From: Lathyrus oleraceus
Lineage: Eukaryota; Streptophyta; Magnoliopsida; Fabales; Fabaceae
Direction: 5' to 3'
DNA: 64,000 bases
Assembly: GCF_024323335.1 (NCBI RefSeq)
Contig: NC_066581.1
Coordinates: forward strand, 441,031,816 to 441,095,815
Shown here: positions 10,401-23,406 of the stretch, one piece after another
Layout: every line of letters begins with the position of its first letter
Numbering within the stretch: position 1 is the stretch's first letter
Notes under the pieces: model-generated
What the model saw: the letters and a program-made list of their open reading frames with translations, nothing else
What the model was told of the DNA's origin: nothing
Databases searched by the model: none
Translations under genes and position numbers: made by a program

Positions 10401-12073
10401 AGAAATTTTAGAAACAAGCAAGCCAGGAAAAGTAAAATTAAATGATGAACATGATCAATCAACACCATATAAGTTAGGGGAAAGCATCAGAGAGTGAAAG
10501 ACTATATTCTGGTAACTTGTTTAAGAACTACTTTGTCATGATGGTGATCATAAGTTGATGAAGCTCGATCTAGTTAGAGCACTTCAGAAGGTATCAGATC
10601 TTGGGAATTGTTGCAAAAGTTTCAGAGGATGTCGATGGAGCTAATGGAATCAAGAAATTGGATTGAAATAGGCTGAAACTCAAAATACGATAGTTAAATT
10701 TTCTGGAAAATTTTCAAGTTGCAGTTGGGATTTCTTGGCTCTCCAAAGCTTGCAAATGAAGGAAATAGCTTCCTCTATTTGTAGGGAATGTGTTTCGATC
10801 CAAATACGTGTGGAATGATGTAGAATTCGAGCAAAATGAATTTGATCCAAGTGTGTGAAAAGTATGACTTGAAACTCATCAAAAATCAACCAAATGATGC
10901 GTTTTAAGTGTCAATTAACTTCTGGAGGCTTGTTAAAACATGTTCAAGACCTAAACACTTGCTAATTTGGCTTGGATTTGAGATTAGTTATGATCAAATT
11001 TTGGGCAATGGTGATTTCTTCAATTTCAAGTCACCGTGTTCATTTTAATAGGGCATCCTACTCAAGAGGCTTTTTTATCCCATTATTTTTGCAATGTGTT
11101 AACATCATGGCCAAGATTACAATCTGCCAAGAAAGGTTGCATTTGGATGTTTGAGCACAAAGTAATGACACGATGAAGTTGGAATGAAAAATTGGTTCCA
11201 TAACTTAGAAAAGTTTGAGTGCTTCATGCTGAAAATGACCTGTAATGTCTCAATGAATTCCATGGTCTTCCAAGCATATTTTGACCTTGGTCCTTGAATC
11301 AAACTTGTAGAGGGTATCACCAATGTCATTGTACAAAAAGAATCAGCTTCATATGTTGAAAATTGAAGAAGTTATGAATCTTGAAAGTTGGGGAAAAGTC
11401 TCTTGAAAATAGGTCAAATTTCTCTAAGTCTACAAATGACCTATAATGTCTCCAAACGTTTGATGATACTCCAAGCATAATTGGATCTTATCATGTAAAG
11501 ATAAGTTCTAGAGGATGTTGAGAAGAGTCATATTCAAAAAGGGGAATTAAAAATGTTGATAATTGAGGGAGTTGTGATCTTTGGAACTTTGACTTCAAAA
11601 TATTGACATTTAGGTCAAACTTCTTTGAACAAGCTTGAGTATTTAGATCTTCCTTGCATTTTAAAGCACATGGATGATCACATGAACTTAAGATAAGGTT
11701 TACTTGATTGTCTCTTGATCAAATTGCTTAAATCTTGATGTTACTTGTTGAAGAAGGCATGGAAATAAACACATGAACCTTTGAATTTTCTTGAGAAGTA
11801 AGCCACCCGACTTTGAGATGCTCTTGATTTGAAAAGCCCTAAAGCCCTACCTTGCATAATAAACTTAAGGGAAACAAGATTTTTTTTTTGTATTTTTATT
11901 AGTGGTTAGATAAGCAATTAATAAACATAAAGTTAAAACAAAGAGGTGTTTCGTGATCCTTGTAAGAAGCAAACCTAAAGATGGATAAAGGGAGGAACCA
12001 AGATGTGACCTTGCTTATATGCAAAAATGCAAATGAGATGTGGGATCTTAGGGTTAAAAATTAGAGTATGACA
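7449..12073 (-). repeat. Ogre A 5' LTR, 4625 bp
   Basis: On the plus strand it begins TGTAGCGGTAAA and ends TATGACA; on the sense strand it is therefore TGTCATA...TTTACCGCTACA, matching the ends of the other Ogre LTRs. Shared landmarks include the GCGCTATGTTGAGCAATCG block (9108-9126) and the CCGGTG hairpin (10262-10283). The open frames inside (8693-8914, 8939-9169, 10680-10889, 10972-11329) are not conserved between copies. The expected target duplication on this side is ACATG (12074-12078); its partner lies outside the window. Confidence 0.85.
10772..10784 (-). promoter_or_regulatory. Probable TATA box of Ogre A LTR
   Basis: The sense strand reads CTACAAATAGAGG at the place where the other LTRs have CTATAAATAGAG. 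It is degraded by one base in the core, consistent with an old copy. Confidence 0.45.
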
Positions 12074-12575
12074 ACATGGATGAGACATGATTTGAGAATG
12101 GTGATATTTTCAAAACTAACTTGATATTGATTATGTGTTTGAATATTACCTTGAAATATTGATTTTATTATGCATATTCATGTCTTGTTTAACAATCAAA
12201 GGTCTTTATATAAGATTACCCGAGTCATGCAATGACATACAATCAAATATTACATATGATCATGCAAGTAGCACTCTAGACATGCAAGCAATTATACATT
12301 CAAGCAAAGATCAGACAAAGTAGGTCAAACATCAATCAAAATAATTTCTAAGTTGCTAAGACTTGAAAGGAATTTATTGGATTTTCGAAAAAAAAAGTAA
12401 CTAGACGAGACAACCCTAATACATACATCTAACAATTTTAAATTTTTTATAAAGGAGGACGAATTTATAGTGGAAATATCAAGTAAGCATAAGACTAAAT
12501 TATCTTTTATCACATTTTTATTATTAAACATTACTATATATAAAACGATTATTTTTGTTTTAATTATTTCTAATA

Positions 12576-12633
<58 letters not shown>

Positions 12634-14708
12634 GTCATAAGAGAAATACTTTTGTTAATGAATATTAATTAAAATAAAAAAAAATGATTTACTAACTAAA
12701 ACAAACAACTAAAAAAACTATAAAAAAAGAGGTAATGGGCCATGGGAGTGCTACAACAAGGTTCAAGGTAAGGCCAACGAAAAAAAAGGAAATTTGGGCC
12801 TCATAGGCCTTTCCATCTGGACCCGGTTCGGATCCGGCCCACCAGGTTATCAACTAAAAAAATGAAAAAAAGAACAATAGGCTCAACCCTATATTTTTTA
12901 CATCCACCATTCTCTCTTTCTCACCCTTTTGAAATGGTTGTTTAGACACCATGAAACAATGCTCAAGACACAAACAAGTTACGTTAAAAAAATCCCAAAT
13001 TCCCTTGATTCCACATAATTGAATCACGAAACTTAAAGAAAACGTCAATTCGTTTAGAAATAAACCATATATCAAACGATGCAAACCAAATGAAGTGGAC
13101 GAACAAAAACTCATCAGAAACGCATAAGACAAGCATTCATAAAGCAAACAAAGTTCAACAGAGATATCAAATATAAAACCCTCATCCCCCACAGTCTCGA
13201 TACCCCAATTTATTATGTTGTTTTGTTACAATTATATATACAACAGAAACAAAAGTAAATCGAACATAACAATGGTGGACAAAAAAAAGAGAGAGATCAT
13301 ACCCAAAGAACAAGCGGTAATGGAAAACACCTAAGTAATTTCTTCTTCTTTCTTACTTTTCATTATGGTTCCTTCTTCTCCGAGTTTGATTCTCTGCTTC
13401 TTCTTTTTACTTGGTTTGAGTATGGTTATCATATGTTTTAACTTAAGCTCAAGGTTAAAACTTTAGTGAGGGATCGAGGCTGGATTTTAGCAGAGTTTAT
13501 TTGCTCTGATTCCCCCTCCCCCTTTGCAGTGATTGTGTGTGTATTTATAGGGATGCAAAAGAGTTTCGAGGTGATATGAGATTAGGATAAGAATGAAATT
13601 GTTAGTACAAATGATATGCAATAGAAGTGGAGTAGTGGAATTGGGAGTGAAGCAAAGGTAGTGGCATAAATCGTACCCTTATTTTTGTGTGTGTTTGCTA
13701 CATTTTCTTGAATTCTGTTTGTTCTAGTTACTATGTTGAAAATGAAATTTTTGCAATATTCTTACTGCAATAATTTTTCCAAATTTCTCTTATTTCTTTT
13801 ATTTTGAAAACGGGTATGTGGTTTACTTAAGTGATTTGGTTGTATGAGCTCAAATGTAACACCTTGTTTTTTTTACTGCTTATTATTCAAAAAATTAGCT
13901 TTTTCTTGCTGCAGAAATGCGGGTCACTGGTATGATTTTTGTGACATGCTTTTATTCATGTTATGCTTAAACAAACTATTTGCATAATGATATTGGTTTT
14001 TATCCAATTTGCATGTAATGTCTAGGTTCTTTGGATGAGTGAAATTGTTTTGAAAGGTTGCTTGAAGGTGAAGGATATGACTTGAAGATAGCTTGGTGGA
14101 CCAACTTTGATGATGAATTAGACAAAGCAAGATTGAGGCAAAAAATGGCCATGGATTCAAATTAGAATTTGAAAGGAAATAGTCCTTCAAAATTTAGGTT
14201 TAGGTCTTGTAAAGATTTATGTTTTGGTCAATGTAAGAACAAATTTGCAACATATTCAAGAAATGTACAAAGTTCACACTTGTGTAATATGTCAACTTTT
14301 GTAACTTTCATGGCTTAATTGTAAATAAAATACATCTTTGTAAATTTTAAAACAAAGTGGCTCAAATCAAAAGTATTTCCATTCATTGCATTTTCAATTA
14401 AAAAAACCAAGTTCAAACATAATCCAAATTTCTTTGTGACTTGTTTTGCTGAAATAATAAGAATATGAAGTGTGACCATGGATCGTAGATTTGAAAGACA
14501 TGAGATATTAAATCCATCTAAAATTAAAGTTAATGAAATGGTGTGTGCATGATGAAACCATACCATGTTCAAAACTTGTTAATTAAATAACATATATTTT
14601 TTATAATAAAAAACAAAAAGTTATAGTAATTGAAAATCAAGACCTTATAGCCACCAAAAGTGATATCTTAAAAGCCATGAACTTTCAAAATTATCATCCT
14701 AACGAATC
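12074..14708. other. Unassigned DNA between Ogre A and Ogre C
   Basis: This 2.6 kb lies outside both neighbouring elements, next to the outer end of A's 5' LTR and of C's 3' LTR. It holds a (TA)25 tract, a GC-richer patch near 12770-12845, and A/T-rich DNA. The open frame 13192-12854 (-) is hydrophobic and has no recognisable domain. A possible LTR-like start TGTAACACC sits at 13855 but I could not find a matching end. It is either host intergenic DNA or an unrecognised older repeat. Confidence 0.5.
12580..12629. repeat. (TA)25 microsatellite
   Basis: Fifty bases of perfect alternating TA, read directly. Confidence 0.97.
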
Positions 14709-17700
14709 TGTAGCGGTAAATTCATGACCATAAAGCTATGGATAAGCTTAACGTCAATAAAACCAGAGTCTCCACCGAGCTTTTATTATTTCCAAAGGAA
14801 AAGGGAAAAGTACGAACAAAACCCAAAGATTAGAAGTTTTCAAATCAAAACTAATAAAATTCCAAAGATTACAGGTAAGGGGGTTGCTTACACAGAGGGA
14901 AGCTGTTAGCACCCAAAATCTCCTAGGTACTTTCAAGGATCCCTTTTTCATGTGTGTATGTGTTTTTTGGCATAAATGATGTTTGAGAAAAATAGAATGT
15001 GGGGATGAGAAAAGAATTTATTGATTACATTTTTGTGTTTGACAAGACCTTCGGACTTGTGCCTACGTACCAACATAAAAATGAGGGATTAAAACCTTGT
15101 AGTTCGTGTTAAAAATTTCAAAATGAGGGAATTGCTTTTAATTAAAAGTTTAAGTGAAAAAGGCACAAAGGGCCAAAAAATTGAATAGGGTTGTTAGTTC
15201 TTTTTGTCTTTTGAAATTTTAAGTCAATATGATTAAGTTTATTTACAAATTTGATTTAAGAAAGATTTTAAAAATTCATTTGCATAAGGCCAAAGTTTCT
15301 ATTTGAGATAAGGTCTATGTTTGAAATTACAAACAAAGAAAGTTTTTGAAAATGGGAGATATTTTGAAATTTAAGAAGTGGGAGAATATGAAGAGGCTAT
15401 CCTAAGCATAAAATTAAAAGTTAACAGTTGAAAAGATCTGACCAATGGGATGCAATCCAACAGACAAGAATGTCATATAGAAAACTCACTTTCCATTTGA
15501 ACTTTGAATCAAGCAATAATCAATCAGGCCATTAGCAATATTAGACATCAAGAAGATCAAGGTAGCAAATAAAGATAGCCTTATCCAAGCAAGACATTCC
15601 CATAGGTAGCTTTCTTCTTTGTCTTCTCATGTATCAGATGATATATTCCTTGATCAACTCAGAACAAATCATCAGACACAATATCAAAATAACAATTTGC
15701 ACCAAGACAATGTAGCAGATGATTTCAAATAAATCCCAAGACTTTCATTAGATGAAGGCTCTCTTCATAATAGCTTGGTCTCAGAATGTTGGCATTGGCC
15801 AAGTCCTTTTTGCATAGGGAACATTGCCTAATCCTAAGCCCAAGAGTTCAGATCAAGATCAATAGTTCACCAAATATTTTTTAGGGTTTTTGTGGTTTAT
15901 CAAGTGTTTTAAGGTCCTAAGATCACAAACAAAATCAAAATGCACAAGCAAAGTGAAAATGGCATAAACATAAACAAGTTTAATGAAATGTAAATGGCAA
16001 TGAATGATAAATGATTGAAAATTAAATTACATAAAGTAAATGACTTGAAAGTAAAGCAATATTAATAAGAGTTAGTCAAATGTTAGTCAAGATTAATTGA
16101 ATGTTAGTGGTCTTTTTTCTTTTTAATTGATTAAGTCACTCTTTGGAGAACACTCAACCATCCATTAACAAGCATGGATCCTTGAACCAAGACATCTTCT
16201 ATGAGAAGGAGAAAAGGCCAAGTTTCCACACAATACCATGAAGGATATGGGAGACTTACAATCTCACTTACTAGAATGTTATGCCTCTATGGTCAAATTT
16301 AGCTCTATGTTAAGCAATCGTAATTGGACTTATGTAGAAGTCACAACTATTTGAGGTCGGGCAATAAAAATTTAGGTGTTAATGCATGTTAGAGATTTTC
16401 TATAATAAACCAAACTCCTAAAACATACCACACACTAAAAGAAAAGATCAAGAGGGATGAACCTATCTCATCCATACTTGTATTGGTTTATCTGAAACAA
16501 GGTCATTGATGAACCAATTAGCCTTAGGATATTTGAGATTTCATTGGTCAATGAAAGGGATGGGAAAGAATAGGGATGAAAATGAAGGGGGAGGGGAGTG
16601 AGAGAAACACAAATTGGTCATGGGAGAAATTTTATCAAATTAAAATCATTCATTTATTTTGGGAGATGAAATGTACATTTCATCATTCCCTAAATCTAAT
16701 GTTTTTAATCCAACAAAAGTCACTTGACTAAGGCCCAAACAAATAGTCAAACATTACAAGACCATAAAAATTGCTCAACATAATTTTTACACAATTAATC
16801 AATAAAAAATCAAATTAAAAATGCATTAAAATTCAAATTAATTTGGTCAAAATCTAAAATCTCTTCAAAACAACAAATAAATGGCCAAGAGTTTATCCTA
16901 GGTCAAACAAGGTCAAAGGACCTTAGGCAAAAATTTTCATCATTTTTGAAAAGTCAGAAGTATTTTTAAACAATTAAAAATATGCACAAAAAATTTAATT
17001 CATGAGAAATAACAAAATTAATCTAGAAAATAATTTTAATTCAGAAAATGAAAGAGAAAAATATTTAAAGATTTTTGGTGAAAGTCCCATATTTTTGGGA
17101 TTAAAAATGAAATTATTATAAATTAAACAAAATAAAGCAATTAAACATAAAATCAGAAAATAAAAAGAAATTCAAAAAAACAAGGCCCATCAGATCTCTC
17201 TCATTAATTGAGGTGGCATATCTGATGCCCAGAAGTGCGCAATACACCAACACTTCAGTCAACGCATGTACACGAGTGGTATGCAAAAGCAATGGCTAAG
17301 GTTAAAATGTGGGAATCATATCAGATGGCTTGGGACTTGCCAATACACCACCGGAGCCCTAGCTCCTATCATCTTCTCTCGTGATCACCATCGGTCTGGT
17401 CCAACCTAAACTTAATGAAAAATGAAAAATAATGACACTATTTCAAAGAGAAAATGCTCAGGAGCTTGAATTTGGCATCAATTTTCTCTAATTCCAAGTA
17501 GATAAAAAGATAGAGGGATTTAAGCTTTTAAGGATCATTAAGTGAGTTTCTTCGTTTTGACCTCAAAGTAAATCAATATTGTTGCCTACATTGGTAGGAC
17601 TTCAGCCAACCAAAAATCACAAAGAATAGTGAAGAATTGAGAGAGAATCGAAGAGATGCAAATTCTGAAAAATTACCTTCGAAGGAGCTTCAACCTTGCT

Positions 17701-19422
17701 TGATCTTGATTCCAATTGTCTTTGGATTGGTTTCAGAAGCTTGTAGGAAGTGATTAGGATCAAAGAAACGCTTGGACTCTTGGAGTTTCAATCTCAAAAC
17801 AGAATGAGATTTGAAGCTCGATTTTCAAATGAAAACCTTCAAGATTCTCCTTTAATGGTGAGGGTTTAGATTGCATGTTCAAAGCTTTGGCATGAGGTCC
17901 TCAATTCTGAGCCATGAGGGTTGTATTTATAACCAATGTGATTCATTTCCATACACTTCCAAAATTTTCCAAATTTAGCAATTTGCATTGCATGCTTGCA
18001 TGGGCGTGTGATAGGCCCATCAAGTGATGTATTCAGGTCCTAATTTGCTTGTGTACCATGCTGAAATCATGTCATGTGGCCATGCGTTTGAATTTGAAAT
18101 GTGAAGGTGAAATTCATCCAAACGTTCCTTTGAAAAGAACCCATGTGCAAGTCCTTCATTTCTTGTCCAAATGAAATGTGTGATCAAGGGGAACAACTTT
18201 CATGTTGAACATTTTTCCATTTGAAGCTTGGACCATGATGAATTATGATGTCGAAGTTTTGAAAATCAAACATATTTGAAAAAAATTTAAGTACCAAGTC
18301 AAATGTTCACTTCTTCCACCTTGAATAACATTTGCTATGGGCTTCAAATGGAAAAAGTTGCTTCATAAAAGTTGTATCTATTTCAAACCTCTTAAATTTA
18401 TTCATAAATTGGACCTCATTTGGATTTTACATGAAGGAGTTATGCATTTTATAAGTTGAGGAAAATCACTTGTTTAAGGGTAGTGGCCCAAAATGACCTA
18501 TAATGTTTCCTCTTGGAACATGCATTTGAAAGTTGAATTTGAACTTCTTATAGACATAAAAATTGAATATTACATCTTGAATTTAATCATGAAACTTGAA
18601 TTCCTTTCATATCATAAAGAATGAGCAAGTTATGGTCGTTGGAAGTTGACATCCTAACTACGGTTCAGACAAAATGACCTATAATCGTTCACCATAAAAA
18701 ATGACTGTCCAAGAAAAAACAGCTCTTGACTTCTACATTAAAGTTGTTTTGAATGCCATAAGGAGTAATGTTTCTCTTGGAATAATTTTCATATGACAAA
18801 TATTATAGGAGATAGGGTCTAGGGAACCCCAATTTTGACTAGTTGACTTTCTCTGGTCAATCACCATGAACCATCTTGAAAACTTGACATTATCTTGATC
18901 TATTAGACTCATGGAGTATCATATATGTGTAAGAAGAAGTAATATGAAGTAACCCTTGAAATATTTGATTAAATGATGAAGAAACGTGTTGAGGAAGTCA
19001 CACAAGACCGAGATGAATTAGGGTTTCCAAGGCAAACAAGCTTCAAACTCTTGAAGAATTCTTGATCAAAATGATATATGAAGAACATGAGGACCCATAC
19101 ATGATATCTAGAATCAATGTGAACAATCTATTGAATTATATCCTTTCATTGAGGGTCTCAAACCCTAGATATGAGCTTGATGAGGCATTGGTGGATGCAC
19201 ACATTACCTACAAAAGCAACAAACAATACATTGACATATTTTTGGTATTTTGGTTAGTAAATAATGAAAAACAAAGTATGATACAATCAAATGTGCCTGG
19301 TGATCTCTCCCAATGCAAACCTAATGAATGAGGGGTAAGGAGGATGCTAAGGTGTGATCCCAAAGCTAATGCATATGATGAGATAGCATGAGGGATCTTA
19401 GGGTCAAAATTAGGGTCTTACA
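14709..19422 (-). repeat. Ogre C 3' LTR, 4714 bp
   Basis: The plus strand begins TGTAGCGGTAAATTC and ends GGGTCTTACA, so the sense LTR runs from TGTAAGACCC to the TTTACCGCTACA end. It aligns closely by eye with the D LTR (57580-62271) in inverse orientation, especially over the last 90 bases. The base pairs 14704-14708 (GAATC) are the expected outer target duplication. Internal open frames such as 19062-19331 are not conserved. Confidence 0.9.
17931..17944 (-). promoter_or_regulatory. TATA box of Ogre C LTR
   Basis: The sense strand reads GGTTATAAATACAA, at the same relative place as the TATA boxes in the other Ogre LTRs. Transcription would start about 30 bases further along the minus strand. 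Confidence 0.6.
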
Positions 19423-19439
19423 GCTACCCCTATTTAAGG
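19423..19439 (-). promoter_or_regulatory. Polypurine tract of Ogre C
   Basis: Directly next to the 3' LTR the sense strand reads TTAAATAGGGGTAGC. The same core, AAATAGGGG, sits next to B's 3' LTR. It is the expected plus-strand DNA primer site, though impure in purines. Confidence 0.6.
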
Positions 19440-20107
19440 ACATTCTAACTGAGGATGTGAAGGTTAAAATCTTCTAATCAACTTAGAAGAATGGACTTAA
19501 ATAACAACATATAGAAACAAATTTTGGTCCCTAAGAGACCTCATTAAGCATATGATATGAATGTTAAAAATAATCTCTGTGGGAAAAATATTGCCAAAAA
19601 GGCAAAGAATCCGAAGAGACTGAAAGTCCACAGCAGTATAATGCATTCCATAAGGAAAACTCACTAGGGAGATAGAGACTCTTGGGGCAAACAGTTGTGC
19701 GTAGGCGAGGCTACGACTTGAAAACTGTTGGAGACACGAGATGAATTCCCTGAAAATAAATCAATGGAAAGACTCAGTTGGGGATAAGGGAAAATCTGCA
19801 GAGGAAACAGGTAAATCAGAACAAAACTAAAATACTCGCACCAAACAGAGGATTGGCAAATTCACTGAGGAAATACACACTCACACTCAACTGGGGAATA
19901 ATGAACTTCAATCCAGGAGTCCCAGAGGTATACTATCTATTACCGATTACTGGGTAGAAGGATAATGTACTCTGACAGAGGGACATCCATTACCGATTAG
20001 CGTAAACATATCAAGGATGACTCGTTGAAAAAAAAAATGTATTCGTTACCAGTTACTGGGTAAGAATAGCCTGCTGGGGAAAATATCAAATAGAGTTTAC
20101 AACTACC
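19440..20107 (-). other. Ogre C 3' UTR, part distal to element B
   Basis: Non-coding tandem-repeat DNA. Units carry the motif ATTACCGATTACTGGGTAG or ACCGATTAGCGTAAACATATCAAGGAT, interspersed with CTGGGGA words. The same array resumes at 42956 on the far side of element B. It also carries a strong hairpin at 19470-19490. Confidence 0.8.
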
Positions 20108-21263
20108 TGTAGCGGGGTTTTCATTACCTTTATGTTTATTGACTAAACCAAAAGTAAGCATATAATTCGAGTCGCCACCGCACTTTTATTTGTCCAAAGG
20201 AAAGGCTAAAAAGCGAACAAAAGCCAAGTAAGAAGTTTTTCAAATCAAAAACTAATAAAAATGTCAGAGATCTGGGTAAGGGGGTTGGTTATGAAATGAG
20301 AAGGTTTTACGCATCCAAAACATCCTTAGTACTCTAAGGGAACCCTTTTTGCAAATATGTGTTGTAGGTTGGTATTTGTGAAAATATTTATGCAAAAGAT
20401 AGGAGGGATGAGAAGAGAATAAATTATATTTACAAATTTTGTTGTTTGAATGGATGAACCCATTGCCTACGTACCATCACAAAGGAGGATCAAAACCTCG
20501 TAGTTCGGGGTAAAAATCTCAAAGATTGGTGAATTGATTTGACCAAAATCCTTAAGGTCTTTTGTTATCAAAGGGAGAAAACTCAACCTAAACCAACAAT
20601 CCACCATGTGAGGAGGGCTTCAACATGTTAGTGAGGGGTTAACCCTATAATAAGCATGGACGACTTATAATCCAACCACTAAGGATGAGGTGAGATTTAC
20701 ATCAACCACTATGATAACTCAAACCTATGACTAATGTTTTTGAAAAGGTTTTAATAAGGTGGCCATTGGAACCACAAAAACAACTTGAAATGAGTTATAT
20801 TTATAAGTTAGGTTTATTTACAAAATGAAGTCAAATGGTTTTTGAAAAGTCAAAGGCTTATGGCCTAGGTTTCTAATTTGAAACAAAGTCAAAGTTTAGA
20901 AAATAATTTTTGGCTTGGTTAAAGTGGGAAGAACAGAAGGGTTAGTCCTAAAGCATACAAATATAAGAGAGAAAGATAAACCCTTGGAGTTCCTTTTCTT
21001 GGAATCATATAGATGATTCAAGATGCTCCTTTCCTTTGGACTTAGCATACAAACAAGAAATCAAACAATTTGAGTTCAAGCTCCTAGGATCTCCATTTGG
21101 CTTGTCTTTTAACTTGGCTACTCATGACAATGGTCCTCTTTTCACAATCTCAAGATGGAATCCTATCACACAAGAGCAAACATCAAAAAAAGTTCACAAC
21201 ACAATAAGGGAAATGGACAAAGAATAAGTTTGGATGATAAGTCCTTTAAGATCAACTTTGGAT

Positions 21264-21347
21264 TTTAGCATTCTAAAGGCATGAGGCCTAGTTGCTCTTC
21301 AGCAATTTAGCATTCTAAAGGCATGAGGCCTAGTTTCTCTTGAACTC
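21264..21347 (-). repeat. 42-bp tandem duplication inside the B 3' LTR
   Basis: Two adjacent 42-bp units, each starting TTTAGCATTCTAAAGGC and running through GCATGAGGCCTAG. The same pair exists in the 5' LTR at 39283-39366, so it predates this insertion. Confidence 0.85.
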
Positions 21348-23394
21348 CTTTTAAGCATAGGTAAGTCCTAATTCTAAGTCCTTTCTCCTTTTTGCATTTG
21401 GTTCACACAAAACAAAACACAAAACAAACACAAGATAACAATATATTTATATACAATAATGGGCTCAAATGAGCAAAATAAAAATGACATAAACATAAAA
21501 TATGGGCTCAAATGAGCAAAAGGAAAATCAATATGAATAATGAGCAAGAAATAAATGACATTAAAAGTAAATGACAAGAAAATTAAATGCTCAAGTTAAA
21601 GTTAGTAATTAGTAAGGGTTATGTTAGCTTGTCATAACACAATGTAGCGTTATGTTAAGAAATCGTAAGTGGACTAATGTAGTAGTCACACCTATACGAG
21701 GCCGGTCAATAAAAATATAGGCAAAGAACACAAGTTAGAGATCATGGCTAGTAAGCCAAGCTCCATCAACTTGCCATGCCAAATCAAAAGTGGAAGGGCC
21801 TTGTATTGTCTTTAGGTTATTTGCTTGACCAAGAAGCAACCTATCTTGGACACAAAATAACTCACTTGATCATTGATCAAGTTGAGTTTGGTTTGGATCA
21901 AAGAAGATTAAACCTCTCATTTGTCAAGACCAACCATAAGAACTTAACTCATTGGTAATTGATAGAAAGAATGGGATGAAGATGAAAGGGAATGAAAAAT
22001 AAGACAAGTATCAAATCGAATTGATCAAATATGGATCAAACCAACATCAATCAACACCAAACATAAACGAAATGAAGATTACAAGTCAACAAGTCAACAA
22101 TATTTTTTTGGTATTTTTTTTGAATTAAAATAAAATGCAAATAAAATAAACAAATAAGGTTAAACCTACAATTCAATTCAAATCAACTTCAACAAGTCCA
22201 ATTAAATTCTCATAGGTCTAACATGGTCAAACAAACTTTGACTAATTTTCTCAACAATTTTTGGAATCCGAAAGCAATTAAAAACAATTAAAAATAGCAC
22301 AAAATGGATTAAAATCTCAAATAAATCTCAAATCAAATAAGAAATTGATGAGATTATTTTTCATTGACTTATCATGATCCATAAATGCTAGGAAAATATT
22401 TTTGGATTTTTCAAATATCAGAAAGTATTTTAAAATAAATTAAAACTATTAAAAACCAAATAATTTACAAAAAATATTAAATGAAGTCACAAAAAAAATC
22501 AAAAATCAAAATATGAAACTAGATTTTTCAAGAAAATTTTTGTAGTTGGTCTCCTATTTTTATGACCTCAAATAAATTTTTTATGAATTTTTGAAAATCA
22601 ATTGAATTAATTGAGAATAAAAGAAAATAAAAAATAAATGAAAAATGAGCACCCACTGGATGAGGTTCATTAATTGACGTGGCAGCCAAGAGTGGTCCAG
22701 ATGTGAGGGCGCATGGTGTGACCAAGTCAAACGCTTGGCAAAATGAATTAAATGAAGTACACATAATGGATGCACACGATTAAAACGTGAGAACCAAATC
22801 CAAAGGCTGTTAATGTGTACACGTGGTGACGGTGGTGGAAACCACCATATTCTCCGGTGGCCCAACCAATTCCGGCCACCAGTTGCAGAGAAATTTTTCT
22901 TAACAAAAATGGAAAATGAGGATATGAAATTGAAGCTTGTGTGATGGAGATCACCACTGTATCCATGGATCTTCCTCACTCTTCCTATATTGAGAGAAAT
23001 GTGAGGTGGAAGATCTTGGTGTAAATACTGTAAATGCACGAAATGGAAAATTGAAACCACCATTGGCTTGCCTCAAGTATGAGGACTTCAGAAAACCACA
23101 CAAACAAGAGAATACTACCTTGAATTGCAAGTTCTAGATCCAAAAAGGTTGAAGGTATACCTCTGAATTGAAGCTCTTTAAGCCATGAAATCTTCAAGAT
23201 CTTGGCTCCTCTTTACTCTTGGGATACAATGGAGATGATAGGCTAAGGAATTGAGCTTTGAAAATCAACTAATGATGTTGAATTTCAAGCTTGAAAGTGA
23301 GAAAAAAATCTGGAAAATTCCTTTGGTATGGCTATGGTTTTAGTGCTGCAGCATTTCAGATCTCCAAAAGGTTGATGAATGAATGAGAAAGAGT

Positions 23395-23406
23395 GTTTAT
23401 TTATAG
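23395..23406 (-). promoter_or_regulatory. TATA box of B 3' LTR
   Basis: The sense strand reads CTATAAATAAAC; the 5' LTR copy at 41411-41422 is identical. Confidence 0.65.

Larger units (their letters stand above)
382..12073 (-). mobile_element. Ogre element A (Ty3/gypsy, Tat lineage), degraded, 5' LTR present
   Basis: Read on the minus strand the order is 5' LTR (12073-7449), PBS, leader, ORF1, gag, a remnant of protease, a 0.42-kb foreign LTR piece, RNase H, second RNase H and 3' UTR. The 3' LTR is missing because the copy is interrupted at 382 by the Athila-like LTR and then leaves the window. Three internal rearrangements are visible: integrase is deleted near 1043, protease to early RNase H is replaced at 2112-2530, and the gag C-terminal half is present twice, joined near 3438. 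All frames carry stops or frameshifts, so nothing here can encode a working protein. Confidence 0.9.

Noticed and set aside
12854..13192. Minus-strand open frame of 112 residues in unassigned DNA
   Set aside because: Hydrophobic, no domain, no conserved counterpart, A/T-rich context; chance frame.
13855..14700. Possible solo LTR starting TGTAACACC
   Set aside because: No matching CA end with a target duplication could be found by eye.
22653..22700. B-subfamily version of the AATTAATT-loop hairpin
   Set aside because: Only short, mutually exclusive pairings (CCACT/AGTGG or CTGGA/TCCAG) and weaker in the 5' LTR; not counted as support for the covariation.
22581..23063. 160-residue open frame in the B 3' LTR with a near copy at 40624-41076
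   Set aside because: Appears conserved only because the two LTRs are duplicates; no counterpart in A, C, D or F LTRs and no domain.
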